Shown here: positions 19,283 to 29,112 of the stretch, piece by piece | Layout of the letters: every line of letters starts with the position of its first letter | Numbering within the stretch: the first letter of the stretch is position 1 | DNA from: Lamprocystis purpurea DSM 4197 | Lineage (GTDB): Bacteria; Pseudomonadota; Gammaproteobacteria; Chromatiales; Chromatiaceae | DNA: 64,000 bases | Assembly (NCBI RefSeq): GCF_000379525.1 | Contig: NZ_KB902493.1 | Span: 204-64,203 of the forward strand | Reading direction: 5' to 3' | Program-made: the position numbers and the translations under genes | Notes under the pieces: model-generated | What the model was told of the DNA's origin: nothing | Databases searched by the model: none | The model's input: the letters and a program-made list of their open reading frames with translations, nothing else

Positions 19283-20628
19283 ACGCAACACCCGCCGGCG
19301 CACTCCTCGATATCGAGCCCGACCGCTGCCGCCAGCCCGGCAAACCCCGGAAACGAGGTCTCCACGTTGGCGCAGTCGCGGACCTCGAGCGGACCGGCCG
19401 CACGCAGTCCGGCGATGGCAAAGGCCATGGCGATGCGGTGATCGGCGTGCGCCTCAACGGTCCCGGCGCCGATCCGGCCGCCGACGATGCGGATGCCGTC
19501 CGGACGCGGCTCCACCGCGATGCCCAGCCGGGTCAGACCGTCCGCCATCACCGCGATGCGGTCGCTTTCCTTGACCCGCAGTTCCTCAGCCCCGGTCAGG
19601 ATGGTCTCGCCTTGGGCACAGGCCGCGGCGATGAACAGGGCGGGAAACTCGTCGATGGCATAAGGCACTTGATCCACCGGGATGCGGATGCCGTGCAACG
19701 GCGCCGCGCGCACCCGCAGGTCCGCCACCGGCTCGCCGCCGACCGTGCGCGGGTCCAGCAACTCGATATCGGCACCCATGGCGCGCAGAATCGTGATCAC
19801 GCCAATGCGGGTCGGATTGACGCCAACCCCCGTCAGCAGCAAGTCCGAGCCGGGCGCGATGCTGGCGCCCACCAGAAAGAAGGCGGCCGACGAGATGTCC
19901 GCCGGGATCTGGAGCCGGCAGCCGGTGAGTCGGCCGCCGCCGGTAAGACACACCCGCGCGCCGCTGCGCCGGACACTGTAGCCGAAACCGCTCAGCATCC
20001 GTTCCGTGTGGTCGCGGGTCGGGGCCGGCTCGCTCACGCAGGTCTCGCCCTGCGCGTAGAGCCCGGCCAGGAGCAGACTGGACTTGACTTGCGCACTCGC
20101 CACCGGCATCGGATAGGTGATCCCGTGCAACCGCGGGACTGGCGTGATCGTCAGCGGCGCGGTGCCGTCAGGCGTTCCGACGATCTTCGCCCCCATCAAC
20201 CCCAAGGGATCAGTCACTCGACGCATCGGCCGGCGCGACAGCGACGCATCACCGCCCAGCACCGTGGTGAACGCCTGTCCGGCCAGGAGTCCCGCCAACA
20301 AGCGCATGGAGGTCCCCGAATTACCCATGTCCAAAGGCGCGTCCGGCGCCGCCAGGCCGTGCAGGCCCACCCCCCGCACCCGCACCCGACCGGCATCCGG
20401 CCCCTCGATGGTCACCCCCATGCGCCGGAAGGCGGTCAAGGTGGCGAGCGCATCGGCGCCTTCCAGGAAACCGTCGATGCAGGTCTCACCGTCCGCGATG
20501 GCGGCAAGCATGATCGACCGATGGGAGATCGACTTGTCGCCCGGTACTTGCAGGCGCCCGCTCAGGCCTTTCCCAGTCGCGCCGGGCGTGACCAGAAAGC
20601 GTCGATCGGTCTGAGTATCCACAGGCAC
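19279..20628 (-). CDS. aroA: 3-phosphoshikimate 1-carboxyvinyltransferase (EPSP synthase)
   Basis: About 449 residues. It transfers enolpyruvyl from PEP to shikimate-3-phosphate in the shikimate pathway. Motifs seen are LQVPGDKSISHRSIMLAAIA, LDMGNSGTSMRL, GDASLSRRPM, and ELRVKESDRIAVMADGL near the C-terminus. The N-terminus is uncertain: GTG codons at 20628 and 20622 fit the family best, while an ATG at 20700 would add 24 unsupported residues. The protein ends in an unusual Cys-rich tail (EECAGGCCV). It is the first gene of the aroA-cmk run. Confidence 0.94.
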   Translation of the reverse strand: MPVDTQTDRRFLVTPGATGKGLSGRLQVPGDKSISHRSIMLAAIADGETCIDGFLEGADALATLTAFRRMGVTIEGPDAGRVRVRGVGLHGLAAPDAPLDMGNSGTSMRLLAGLLAGQAFTTVLGGDASLSRRPMRRVTDPLGLMGAKIVGTPDGTAPLTITPVPRLHGITYPMPVASAQVKSSLLLAGLYAQGETCVSEPAPTRDHTERMLSGFGYSVRRSGARVCLTGGGRLTGCRLQIPADISSAAFFLVGASIAPGSDLLLTGVGVNPTRIGVITILRAMGADIELLDPRTVGGEPVADLRVRAAPLHGIRIPVDQVPYAIDEFPALFIAAACAQGETILTGAEELRVKESDRIAVMADGLTRLGIAVEPRPDGIRIVGGRIGAGTVEAHADHRIAMAFAIAGLRAAGPLEVRDCANVETSFPGFAGLAAAVGLDIEECAGGCCV

Positions 20629-20762
20629 TCCGCTGCCGCCGCGGTGGGCGTCGAGGAAAAGCGGGGGATGATAGACCGGTAACAACGAGGGGTAAACCAC
20701 TGTCGACAGAGTCAGGCACCTTGGCGACTCCCCGCCGCGGCCGCCATGTGGCGTTGTTGCGG

Positions 20763-21485
20763 TCAGCGCCTGGCCTTGCGCCGGGAAACGACACTACCGG
20801 CGAGACCGATGCCGAGGAGAGCTAAGGTTACCGGCGCGGGGACAAGGCCGGTGATCAAAATGTTGTCGATACCGACCGCCGAAGAGTTGAGTGCGTTATC
20901 TTCGCGGAGCCTGAAGCGAATCTGATCGGCGCCGGCCGTGAGCAGATCGCTGAGCGCCGTTCCGGTCAGCGTCAGGCTGAACGTGCCACGCGTCGTGCTG
21001 ACGACGCCTGATCGATTCGGTGTCAGGGACGTAGCCGAGCCCTGCAAGTAATCGTAAACAGTCGACCCGGCCAAGAACTCGACACTGAACAGATCTGAAC
21101 TGGGATTGCTGGGGTTATTGGTATCGAACACCCAGTTGTAACCGATCGTCAGCGAGGTCAGGTCGCTCGGGAGGTTCAGCGCGAAGCTGACAGTCGAGGT
21201 ACCGGCGTTCGATTGGCTGATATTCCCCTCGAAGTCTCCGACCATCATGAAGCTGCTGCTGAAGAACCGATCGAATGTCGCTAACCCGGAAGCCCCGTTG
21301 CTGGCGTCCGTGGATGGGCGAATGTTGACCCAGGTGTTGAACGCGGGCGTGCTGATTGCCGAGGCACCCATGAGCCCGTCTTCGAAATCCCTGGTGAGAA
21401 TGTCGACGACCGACGCGCCTGCCGATATTGGTGGCCCCATGAGGAGACTGAGGGCGATCACCGAGGTCTTACCGTTCGCCTTCAT
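20763..21485 (-). CDS. PEP-CTERM sorted exoprotein
   Basis: 240 residues. An N-terminal signal peptide (to about residue 24, SAGAS) leads into a beta-rich, Ser/Thr/Asn-rich body. The C-terminus is VPAPVTLALLGIGLAGSVVS followed by RRKARR, which is the PEP-CTERM arrangement: a short motif (VPAP replacing VPEP), a hydrophobic helix and a basic tail, recognised by the exosortase/archaeosortase-like EpsH system. Such proteins usually reach the cell surface or extracellular matrix. No exosortase gene lies in this window. The body has no recognised enzyme motif. Confidence 0.85.
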   Translation of the reverse strand: MKANGKTSVIALSLLMGPPISAGASVVDILTRDFEDGLMGASAISTPAFNTWVNIRPSTDASNGASGLATFDRFFSSSFMMVGDFEGNISQSNAGTSTVSFALNLPSDLTSLTIGYNWVFDTNNPSNPSSDLFSVEFLAGSTVYDYLQGSATSLTPNRSGVVSTTRGTFSLTLTGTALSDLLTAGADQIRFRLREDNALNSSAVGIDNILITGLVPAPVTLALLGIGLAGSVVSRRKARR

Positions 21486-21916
21486 CCGGGCCGTCCTGTG
21501 TCCAATGCTGGGGGTTTACATAGCGCGCGTTGATACGCCTACAAGTCTAGTTTCTTGAACCGGATTTGCCAAGCGCGACAGGGACCGAGAATGTACCGAC
21601 TGACGCAACCAGCCGGTGACACGAGGTTCCGGCAATCGGAGCCACAAACCAGCCGCCGTGTCGCATTCCATCGTCCTGCGCCGCGACGCGGCCACTGAGT
21701 ACCAACGTCAGCGACGCCGACGCGCTGGCGCTGACTCCTGCGATCGGCTGCTGTCGCTTAGGCTTTCCCTTGTCTGGACGATGAATTATTCTGCGCCCCG
21801 GCCCAAACCTCCGCGGAGACAGGCCCGCAACCCGGCAAGCTGGATAGTTGGGTCGCTCGCGGCACGCACCGCGATCACCTCGTCCGATCACAACCGTCGA
21901 GAAGGCAGAAGATGTT

Positions 21917-22519
21917 ATGTTCAACAAACTCGCTGAAAGTCTAAAACCGTCGCAGAGTCACAGCCTCGCCAACGCGTTCCGGCGTCTCGGCTGGACCGGC
22001 TTCTGGGTTCAGGTCGTCATGGGCGCCCTCCCAGTTATCCTGATGTTCTACACCTTCGTGTTCAGCCGGTCGCTGACCGGACCGCGGGCCGGGCTCGCGC
22101 TCGTCGAATACCTGACGATGATCAGCTTCCTGATTCTGGTGTTCACCATCGTCTGGTTTTATCGTTACACCCGCCTGGCCCCACGCATCGCGGACGCGAG
22201 CACCCGCCCCTCACAGAGCGCGCTGACGGCAACCGCCTGGACCGGGGTGGTTGCCAGCGTCCTGGGCATCCTGTTCTCGATGACGGTGATGCTGCTCGAA
22301 GTCGGCCATCTCCTGTTCTACTTCCTGTCCGCACCGCAAGCCGGCGTGCCGGTGGTGCAGGCGCAGATGGCGGGCGCGGTCGGCGCCAGTTGGGTGTCGG
22401 CGGTCGACATCATGAGCCTGATGTCGCTTATCCTGCTGCTGGGCGCCGAGGTGGCGGTGCTGATTTTCGGTCTCTGGCTGGTGTTCCGGACGACGCAGAC
22501 CTCCGCCGAGTTCGCCTGA
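21917..22519 (+). CDS. DUF3611-like integral membrane protein
   Basis: 200 residues with four or five hydrophobic helices (about 24-48, 65-85, 108-140, 160-190). The N-terminus is MFNKLAESLKPSQSHSLANA, followed by FRRLGWTGFWVQVVMGALP, which resembles the DUF3611 family found in cyanobacteria and some proteobacteria. Function unknown. The start is the ATG at 21917, preceded by an AG-rich stretch (agaaggcagaag). The family call rests on the N-terminal pattern and topology only. Confidence 0.7.
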   Translation: MFNKLAESLKPSQSHSLANAFRRLGWTGFWVQVVMGALPVILMFYTFVFSRSLTGPRAGLALVEYLTMISFLILVFTIVWFYRYTRLAPRIADASTRPSQSALTATAWTGVVASVLGILFSMTVMLLEVGHLLFYFLSAPQAGVPVVQAQMAGAVGASWVSAVDIMSLMSLILLLGAEVAVLIFGLWLVFRTTQTSAEFA

Positions 22520-22666
22520 GCAACTTCCCGCCCCCGGCGGGAACACCGGACGGCCCGCGGCGACCGCGATCGTCCGGCAAGTTCAATCCATGGCTCCGCT
22601 ATTCGCCCCCAGCCGCGTGCTTGAGACGAAGCGGGGCCATTTCCGTGTTTCACACCGCGGGTTCCG

Positions 22667-24280
22667 GTGCGCCGGACCCGCGTGGGAGAGTATCGCGTGC
22701 CGGCATCCAATCAAAGTCGCTTCAGACGCTATCTGACCCGCGGACTGATCGCGCTGGCGGTGGTCGCGGCAAGCCTGCTCGGGCTGCGGACCTATGTCGC
22801 ACTGAACGGGCCGCCGCTGGAACCCTGGCACACCTTCGTGCCGGATGAACTCACCGTGGACGAATTGGATGCCGCGAACTGGGATCAGTATGTTCAGGCC
22901 GAAAACGCAATCTTCGAGCGCATGCGGGTCGAGGTGACCCAGCAACTGGACCCGGAGGACCGCGTCCCCTACAACCGCTACTTTGAGGGCAGCCCGGTCT
23001 ACCCGGCGAACCTGTTCGAAGACTGGAACCACTCCTACCTGCTGGAGCCCGCGGGCAAGCCCAGCGGCGCCGTGGTCATGCTGCACGGCCTGACCGACTC
23101 ACCCTACAGCCTGCGGCACATCGCACGGCGCTATCGCGAGCACGGCTTCCTGGTCATCGGCATTCGCCTGCCGGCCCATGGGACAGTCCCCGCGGCCTTG
23201 ACCGCGGTGGAGTGGGAAGACTGGATGGCGGCGACCCGGTTGGCCGTGCGCGCGGCCCGACAGCGCAGCGATCCCGCGGACCCGCTGCACCTGGTCGGGT
23301 ACTCCAACGGCGGGGCCCTGGCCGTCAAGTATGCACTCGATGCCATCGAGGACACGCAACTGGCACGGCCGGATCGACTGATCCTGATCTCGCCGATGAT
23401 CGGCATCACCCGCTTCGCCGGCATGGCCGGGCTCGCCGCGCTGCCGGCGCTCTTGCCCGCGTTTGAAAAGGCTGCCTGGCTGGGCCTGTTGCCCGAATTC
23501 AACCCATTCAAGTACAACTCTTTTCCGGTCAACGGCGCGGTCCAGTCCCATCGCCTGACCGAGGCCCTGCGGCGGCAGACGCAACGCCTGGCCGCCGCCG
23601 ACCGCCTGACCGGGCTGGCGCCGATCCTGACCTTCCAATCGGTGCTGGACTTCACCGTCAGCACGCCCGCGATCATTTCCGGGCTCTTTGCCCATTTGCC
23701 CGAGAACGGCAGTGAACTGGTGCTGTTCGACGTGAATCGGACGCTCAAATTCGGTCCGCTGATGCGTCCGGCCACCACGGCGGCGATCGATCGCCTGCTG
23801 CCGACCCTGCCGCAGCGCTACCGGATCACCATCATCGCCAATGCCGACACCGATGACGCGGACACCGTGGCCCGTACTATCGCCCCCGGCGAGACCACCG
23901 CGCAGACCCGGCTGCTCGGGATTCCCTACCCCATCCAGATTTTCTCACTCTCCCACGTCGCCATCCCCTTTCCGCTGGACGATTCACTCTACGGCCTGGA
24001 GCCGAATCCGAACGAATTCTTCGGTGCCCATCTCGGCGCCATCGCCGCCCGCGGGGAACGCGGCGCCTTGATCGTCAATCTGGATTCCTTATTCCGGATC
24101 GCCAGCAACCCCTTCTTTCCGTACCTGCTCGCCGAGATCGAGGAAGCGATTGCGGACCCGGCGCCGGCGATGCCGGCGCAGAGCTCGGCGGTCTTTGCCA
24201 AGCCGGATGTGCCGCCGCCCGCCGACCCACTGCCGGACGACTATCAGGAACTCTTCCTGCAGCCCGCCGAGGACCCATGA
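22667..24280 (+). CDS. membrane-anchored alpha/beta hydrolase (lysophospholipase-like)
   Basis: 537 residues. An N-terminal hydrophobic helix (about 25-43) probably anchors the protein with its catalytic domain in the periplasm. The alpha/beta-hydrolase core shows the oxyanion region VVMLHGLTDSPYS, a lid-side GIRLPAHGTVP and the nucleophile elbow LVGYSNGGALA (GxSxG). The catalytic acid and a late His (near SLSHVAIPFP) are plausible. The C-terminal tail is Pro-rich. Probably a serine esterase or lipase; substrate unknown. It stands alone, about 150 bases after the DUF3611 gene and convergent with argG. Confidence 0.85.
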   Translation: MRRTRVGEYRVPASNQSRFRRYLTRGLIALAVVAASLLGLRTYVALNGPPLEPWHTFVPDELTVDELDAANWDQYVQAENAIFERMRVEVTQQLDPEDRVPYNRYFEGSPVYPANLFEDWNHSYLLEPAGKPSGAVVMLHGLTDSPYSLRHIARRYREHGFLVIGIRLPAHGTVPAALTAVEWEDWMAATRLAVRAARQRSDPADPLHLVGYSNGGALAVKYALDAIEDTQLARPDRLILISPMIGITRFAGMAGLAALPALLPAFEKAAWLGLLPEFNPFKYNSFPVNGAVQSHRLTEALRRQTQRLAAADRLTGLAPILTFQSVLDFTVSTPAIISGLFAHLPENGSELVLFDVNRTLKFGPLMRPATTAAIDRLLPTLPQRYRITIIANADTDDADTVARTIAPGETTAQTRLLGIPYPIQIFSLSHVAIPFPLDDSLYGLEPNPNEFFGAHLGAIAARGERGALIVNLDSLFRIASNPFFPYLLAEIEEAIADPAPAMPAQSSAVFAKPDVPPPADPLPDDYQELFLQPAEDP

Positions 24281-24295
24281 CACCGGAACGCGCGA

Positions 24296-25519
24296 TCAGA
24301 CGCCCCGCTTACGCCCGGCCACGCGCAGCCGCAGTGCATTGAGCCGGATGAACCCGGTCGCATCGCTTTGATCGTAAGCCCCGGCATCCTCCTCGAAGGT
24401 GGCAATGGAGGCATCGAACAGGCTGTCGGTGGCGGAGCGGCGGCCGACCACCATGACGTTGCCCTTGTAGAGTTTCAGGCGGACGTCCCCGTTGACAACG
24501 CTTTGGGTCTGATCGATGGCCGCCTGCATCATCAGCCGTTCCGGACTGAACCAGAAGCCGTTATAGACCAGGCTGGCGTAACGGGGCATCAACTCGTCTT
24601 TCAGATGCGCCGCCTCCCGATCCAGGGTCAATGACTCCATGGCACGATGCGCCTTGAGCAGGATGGTGCCGCCGGGGGTCTCGTAGCAACCGCGGGACTT
24701 CATGCCGACAAAGCGGTTCTCAACGATATCGTCGCGGCCGACGCCGTTCTCGCCGCCGATGCGGTTGAGCTCGGCCAATAACGTGGCCGGGGTCATCGCC
24801 TGGCCGTCCACCGCCACGCAATCGCCCCCCGCGAAGGTCAGCGTGATCTCGCGCGGACTGTTGGGGGCGTCCTCGGGAGCCAGGGTCCAACGCCACATCG
24901 GCTTGCCGGGTTCGACCCAGGGGTCTTCCAGGTCATAGCCCTCGTAGGAGATGTGCAGCAGATTGGCGTCCATCGAGTAGGGCGACTTGGTGCCGTCGCG
25001 CTTCATCTCGACCGGGATTTGGTGTTCCTCGGCATAGGCGAGGAGCTTCTCGCGTGAGAGCAGGTCCCACTCCCGCCAGGGAGCGATGATCTGGATATCG
25101 GGCTTGAGCGCATACGCGGTCAGTTCGAAACGCACCTGATCATTGCCTTTGCCGGTCGCCCCGTGGGAAATGGCGTCGGCCCCGGTCGCGATGGCAATCT
25201 CCACCAACCGCTTGGCGATCAGCGGGCGGGCAATCGAGGTGCCGAGCTTGTACTCGCCCTCGTAGAGTGCGTTGGCGCGCAGCATGGGAAACACGAAGTC
25301 GCCGACGAACTCCTCGCGCAGATCGTCGATATGGATCTCCCGGACCCCGGCGGCCGTCGCCTTGGCGCGCGCCGGCTCCAGCTCCTCCCCCTGGCCGATA
25401 TCCGCGGTGAAAGTCACTACCTCGCAGCCGTAATTCTCTTGCAGCCACCGCAGGATAACCGAGGTATCCAACCCCCCGGAATACGCCAGCACCACCTTGT
25501 TGATCTTACCCTTAGCCAT
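24296..25519 (-). CDS. argG: argininosuccinate synthase
   Basis: 407 residues, the normal type-I ArgG length. It condenses citrulline and aspartate with ATP, the penultimate step of arginine synthesis. The N-terminal ATP-binding motif is [18 protein letters not shown]; other family stretches are [14 protein letters not shown] and [16 protein letters not shown]. The start is the ATG at 25519 ([16 protein letters not shown]); seven extra codons upstream are not conserved. Monocistronic as far as can be seen. Confidence 0.97.
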   Translation of the reverse strand: MAKGKINKVVLAYSGGLDTSVILRWLQENYGCEVVTFTADIGQGEELEPARAKATAAGVREIHIDDLREEFVGDFVFPMLRANALYEGEYKLGTSIARPLIAKRLVEIAIATGADAISHGATGKGNDQVRFELTAYALKPDIQIIAPWREWDLLSREKLLAYAEEHQIPVEMKRDGTKSPYSMDANLLHISYEGYDLEDPWVEPGKPMWRWTLAPEDAPNSPREITLTFAGGDCVAVDGQAMTPATLLAELNRIGGENGVGRDDIVENRFVGMKSRGCYETPGGTILLKAHRAMESLTLDREAAHLKDELMPRYASLVYNGFWFSPERLMMQAAIDQTQSVVNGDVRLKLYKGNVMVVGRRSATDSLFDASIATFEEDAGAYDQSDATGFIRLNALRLRVAGRKRGV

Positions 25520-25672
25520 CGACGCGACCTCTCGAACCACGCAAAGACGCGCATTATAGACCCCACTTAGCCGGCCAGGTTAAGATCGCGAAAGGTGCTC
25601 CCGGATGGCGCGTGGCGGCAGCCGGGGTCTGATGCGATGTTACACGTTTCGATAGATCCCTGAGCGGTTACC

Positions 25673-25897
25673 ATGAACCAAATCACTGTATCCATATTTG
25701 ACCTTAGTCCATCCGAGAAGCTCCAATTAGTGGAGGATCTCTGGGACGATCTCGCTGCCACGCCAGCGGACATTCCCATACCGGACTGGCAAATAGAAGA
25801 GCTGGATCGACGGAAGGCCAATTTGACGAGCAATCCGGCATCGGGGCTTTCTTGGGACGAGGTGAAGCGGCGGGTCCGCGGGCATCATGGCCGCTGA
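25673..25897 (+). CDS. addiction-module antitoxin
   Basis: 74 residues: IFDLSPSEKLQLVEDLWDDL at the N-terminus and LSWDEVKRRV at the C-terminus are the pattern of the short addiction-module component family that pairs with ParE/RelE-like toxins. It probably wraps the toxin and neutralises it. The toxin start overlaps its end (25887-25897), so the two are coupled. Confidence 0.88.
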   Translation: MNQITVSIFDLSPSEKLQLVEDLWDDLAATPADIPIPDWQIEELDRRKANLTSNPASGLSWDEVKRRVRGHHGR

Positions 25898-26186
25898 ACT
25901 CGTTATCGCGCCGGAGGTCGCACAAGACATCGCCGAGGCATACGGATGGTACGAGGGGCGGCGATGCGGCCTGGGCGAGGAGTTTCTAAGCTGTGTCGAT
26001 GCCCGCATTCAAGCGATTTGTCGCATGCCTGAGATCAATGCGAGAGTCCACAAGGAATACCGCCGCGCGTTGGTACGGCGGTTTCCGTATGCGGTGTTCT
26101 ACGAGTATGTCGCCGATACGGTCACCGTCTTCTGCATTTTCCACACTGCGCGTAGCCCGGAGAAATGGCGCCGGCGCCTACCGTGA
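25887..26186 (+). CDS. RelE/ParE-superfamily toxin
   Basis: 99 residues. The pattern is APEVAQDIAEAYGWYE, EEFLSCVDARIQAICRMPE, then RRALVRRFPYAVFYEY and VTVFCIFHTARSPEKW, which fits ParE/RelE-fold toxins (gyrase poison or ribosome-dependent RNase; not distinguishable here). It overlaps the antitoxin by 11 bases and ends in GTGA, overlapping the next small gene. Confidence 0.9.
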   Translation: MAAELVIAPEVAQDIAEAYGWYEGRRCGLGEEFLSCVDARIQAICRMPEINARVHKEYRRALVRRFPYAVFYEYVADTVTVFCIFHTARSPEKWRRRLP

Positions 26187-26371
26187 GCAAATTGAGTGAA
26201 TCATCGGCGGACACGATTATTTCCGACCTGCACCAGATTCGCGAGGAAATCGTGGACTCCTTCGGCGGGGACCTGCGACGATTAACGGGCGACGCGCGGC
26301 GCCGTCAGGAAGCGTCCGGCGAATGTGGAAACGGTCTTCGCCCCCGAACTGCCCGGTCTGGACCGCGCTGA
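26183..26371 (+). pseudogene. truncated small TA-associated gene
   Basis: It starts with a GTG overlapping the toxin stop (GTGA). The first 40 or so residues (SKLSESSADTIISDLHQIRE, then EIVDSFGGDLRRLTGDARRR) look like a small, common TA-neighbour protein. Near 26318 the frame runs into an out-of-frame fragment of the AAA-ATPase gene, so the native C-terminus is gone. Confidence 0.5.
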
Positions 26372-26689
26372 GATCCGCCGCTGGTACAACGGCTACAACT
26401 GGACCGGCGAGGCGGTCTACAACCCCTTCGACGTGCTGTTGCTTTTCCAGAAGCGCGAATTCCGCACCTGGTGGTTCGAAACCGGCACCCCGACCTTTCT
26501 CATCGACCAGCTCACCGAGCGCGGCTTCTTCACCCCGCGGCTCGCCGGTCTGCGGGCCGACTTCGGCCTTCGACGTTGACCACCTGGCCCCCGAGGCCCT
26601 GCTGTGGCAGACCGGCTATCTCACTGATCGGCATAGAGTTTAGCCAGGCACAGCGGACCCTGGTCGGGTTCGAGGTGGAGACCGTCTGA
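26322..26689 (+). pseudogene. fragment of AAA-ATPase/PD-(D/E)XK gene (duplicate of 27459-29006)
   Basis: It matches the intact gene from METVFAPELPGLDRAEIRRW onward. A deletion of about 11 bases near 26563 shifts the frame, and a second deletion of roughly 480 bases near 26624 joins LWQTGYLT to IGIEFSQAQRTLVGFEVE. The 5' half is absent. The homology continues about 130 bases past the stop, into the operator-like palindrome. Confidence 0.9.
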
Positions 26690-26794
26690 CCGGAATGGGT
26701 TCCCCCATCCGGTCCGCGTTAGCTCGCCGCGTAGGCGAGTCACAGGGAGCGGGCTAGGGGCGATCAGGTATCCCATCTTCCCTAAATCAGTTTT

Positions 26795-26817
26795 AATCGC
26801 TATGATTAATAGTGATT
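26795..26817 (+). promoter_or_regulatory. operator-like palindrome upstream of RHH antitoxin
   Basis: aatcgctat-gatta-atagtgatt: 9-base arms with one mismatch and a 5-base spacer, ending 21 bases before the antitoxin ATG. RHH antitoxins commonly repress their own operon through such sites. A near-identical site recurs at 29113-29135 after the intact AAA gene. Confidence 0.65.
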
Positions 26818-26838
26818 AAGAAAGTAGGAGACAAGACC

Positions 26839-27108
26839 ATGGCACAGACAGATACCAAAGTGTTTACCGCACACGTACCCCTTGCGTTGGCGGACAAGGT
26901 CGATCGGTTGGCGGTCCGTCTCGACCGTTCCCGCGGGTGGATCGTCAAGCAAGCGTTGGCGGCCTGGATCGACCAGGAAGACGAGCGCAGCCGTTTGACG
27001 CACGAAGCCTTAGCCGATGTGGACGCCGGGCACGTCATCGACCACCAGGCCGTGCAAGCCTGGGCCGATAGCCTCAGCACGGCCGAGCCGTTGCCGGTAC
27101 CTCGTTGA
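26839..27108 (+). CDS. CopG-type ribbon-helix-helix antitoxin
   Basis: 89 residues from the ATG at 26839. The N-terminal RHH segment is KVFTAHVPLALADKVDRLAV with SRGWIVKQALAAWIDQEDER; the C-terminal tail (VIDHQAVQAWADSLSTAEP) is the usual toxin-binding part. The start follows a palindromic operator-like site. The stop overlaps the toxin ATG (TGATG). Confidence 0.9.
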   Translation: MAQTDTKVFTAHVPLALADKVDRLAVRLDRSRGWIVKQALAAWIDQEDERSRLTHEALADVDAGHVIDHQAVQAWADSLSTAEPLPVPR

Positions 27109-27383
27109 TGAGACTGACGTGGACGAGCAAGGCACTCTCGGACTTGACGCGGCTGCACGAGTTCCTTGCGCTGGTGAACAAGCCGGCCGCAGCACGCACG
27201 GTGCAGAAACTCACCGCCGCGGCGTCCGGACTGACGCCGAATCCGCGAATCGGTGAAAAACTGGAAGAGTTCGAGCCACGCGATGTCCGCCGGATGATCG
27301 TTGGGCACTACGAGATACGCTACGAAATTCGGGACGGTACAATCGCTGTGCTGCGGTTGTGGCACACCCGCGAGGATCGGTAG
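27108..27383 (+). CDS. RelE/ParE-family toxin
   Basis: 91 residues: LTWTSKALSDLTRLHEFL, then RIGEKLEEFEPRDVRRMIVG and HYEIRYEIRDGTIAVLRLWH with final THREDR-like HTREDR. This is the typical ParE/RelE plasmid-stabilisation pattern. Its ATG overlaps the antitoxin stop by one base. Intact by length. Confidence 0.92.
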   Translation: MRLTWTSKALSDLTRLHEFLALVNKPAAARTVQKLTAAASGLTPNPRIGEKLEEFEPRDVRRMIVGHYEIRYEIRDGTIAVLRLWHTREDR

Positions 27384-27458
27384 CGAACCCTGCCATCCTT
27401 GTGCTACCGCCGATCCCGCGGTCGATCGCCTCCTTGTTCCGACATGCCGAGAGCCACT

Positions 27459-29006
27459 ATGCATCGCCGCAGACTGCCGATCGGAATCCAGACCTTCGCC
27501 AAGATCCGCGAGGACGATCATTATTATGTGGACAAGACCGGCTTCATCCGGCAATTGACCGACCAGGGCAGCCACTATTTCCTCTCCCGCCCGCGGCGCT
27601 TCGGCAAGTCGCTCCTGCTCGATACCCTGGGGGAACTTTTTTCCGGCAACGAGCCCTTGTTCCGGGGGCTCGCGATTCATCCGCACTGGGACTGGGGCAC
27701 GCGCTTTCCGGTCATCCGCTTCAGCTTCGGGGGTGGGATGGTGCGGGATGCGGAGGACCTGGACCGGCGGATCCTGGACCTTCTACACCGCAACCAGCGG
27801 GCGCTCGGACTGACCTGCCGCGACACCGCGGACGCCGTCTCCTGTTTCGCGGAACTGCTCGAAGGGGCCCATGCCGCCACCGGCCAACGGGTCGTGGTCC
27901 TGGTGGACGAATACGACAAGCCGATCCTGGACCACCTGACGGACCCCGCGACCGCGCGGACCATGCGCGACGGGCTGCGCAATCTGTACTCGGTCATTAA
28001 GGACAACGACGCGCACATCCGTTTCGTCTTCCTCACCGGGGTGAGCAAATTCAGCAAGGTCAGCATCTTCTCGGGGCTGAACAACCTGCGCGACATCACC
28101 GTGTCCGCGGACTATTCGGCCCTCTGCGGCTATACGGAGACCGATGTGGAAACGGTCTTTGCCCCCGAACTGCCCGGTCTGGACCGCGCTGAGATCCGCC
28201 GCTGGTATAACGGCTACAACTGGATGGGGGAGGCGGTCTATAACCCGTTCGACCTGCTGCTGCTCTTCCAGGAGCGGGAATTCCGCACCTGGTGGTTCGA
28301 GACCGGCACCCCGACCTTTCTCGTTGACCAACTGACCGAGCGCGGCTTCTACACCCCCCGACTCGCCGGCCTGCGGGCCGACGAGGCCCTGCTCTCGGCC
28401 TTCGACGTGGACCGCCTGGCCCCCGAGGCCCTCTTGTGGCAGACCGGCTATCTCACCTTCACGGGTTCCCGGCGGATCGGCGCCCGGCTGGAATACACCC
28501 TGGGTTATCCGAACCTGGAGGTGGAGATGGCGCTCAACGACAGCCTGGCCAAGGCCTTCGTCAGCCAGCCGGGGCAAGCCAGCGAACTGGCCAGCGGACT
28601 CTACGACGTGCTGGTCGCGGGGGATTTCGCCCCCCTGCGCACGCACCTCACCAGCCTGTTCGCGGCGATCCCTCATCAGTGGCACGATGGCCATCCGCTC
28701 GCCCGCTACGAGGGCTTCTATGCCAGCGTCTTCTACAGCCATCTGGCGGCCTTGGGGCTGGATCTGCGGGCGGAGGACGCCACCAGCCTGGGCCGGATCG
28801 ACCTGACGCTCAAGTTCAACGCCCAGGTCTGGCTGTTCGAGTTCAAGGTGGTGGAACAGGCGCCCGCCGGCCGGGCCTTGCAGCAGCTCAAGGACCGGCG
28901 CTATGCCGATAAATACCGCGCCTTGGGCCAGCCGATTCATCTGATCGGCATCGAGTTCAGCCAGGAGCAGCGGACCCTGGTCGGGTTCGAGGTGGAGACT
29001 ACCTGA
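27459..29006 (+). CDS. AAA-ATPase-like / PD-(D/E)XK nuclease-like protein
   Basis: 515 residues of the AAA-ATPase_like plus DUF1703-type family. It begins LPIGIQTFAKIREDDHYYVD, with P-loop region RPRRFGKS (about 44-51) and Walker-B-like VVLVDEYDKPI. The C-terminal PD-(D/E)XK-like domain has GRIDLTLKFN and LFEFKV, then a conserved HLIGIEFS end. The family is very abundant in Bacteroidetes and some sulfur bacteria, often multicopy; its role is unproven and mobile-element or defence functions are suspected. The start is the ATG at 27459, where the family begins; an ATG at 27444 is also possible. A decayed duplicate lies just upstream. Confidence 0.9.
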   Translation: MHRRRLPIGIQTFAKIREDDHYYVDKTGFIRQLTDQGSHYFLSRPRRFGKSLLLDTLGELFSGNEPLFRGLAIHPHWDWGTRFPVIRFSFGGGMVRDAEDLDRRILDLLHRNQRALGLTCRDTADAVSCFAELLEGAHAATGQRVVVLVDEYDKPILDHLTDPATARTMRDGLRNLYSVIKDNDAHIRFVFLTGVSKFSKVSIFSGLNNLRDITVSADYSALCGYTETDVETVFAPELPGLDRAEIRRWYNGYNWMGEAVYNPFDLLLLFQEREFRTWWFETGTPTFLVDQLTERGFYTPRLAGLRADEALLSAFDVDRLAPEALLWQTGYLTFTGSRRIGARLEYTLGYPNLEVEMALNDSLAKAFVSQPGQASELASGLYDVLVAGDFAPLRTHLTSLFAAIPHQWHDGHPLARYEGFYASVFYSHLAALGLDLRAEDATSLGRIDLTLKFNAQVWLFEFKVVEQAPAGRALQQLKDRRYADKYRALGQPIHLIGIEFSQEQRTLVGFEVETT

Positions 29007-29112
29007 CCGGGATGGGTTCCCCCATCAGGTCCGCGTCAGCTCGCCGCACAGGCGAGTCACAGGGAGCGGGACCAGGGCCGGTCAGGTATGCCATCTTGCC
29101 GAAATCGCTTTA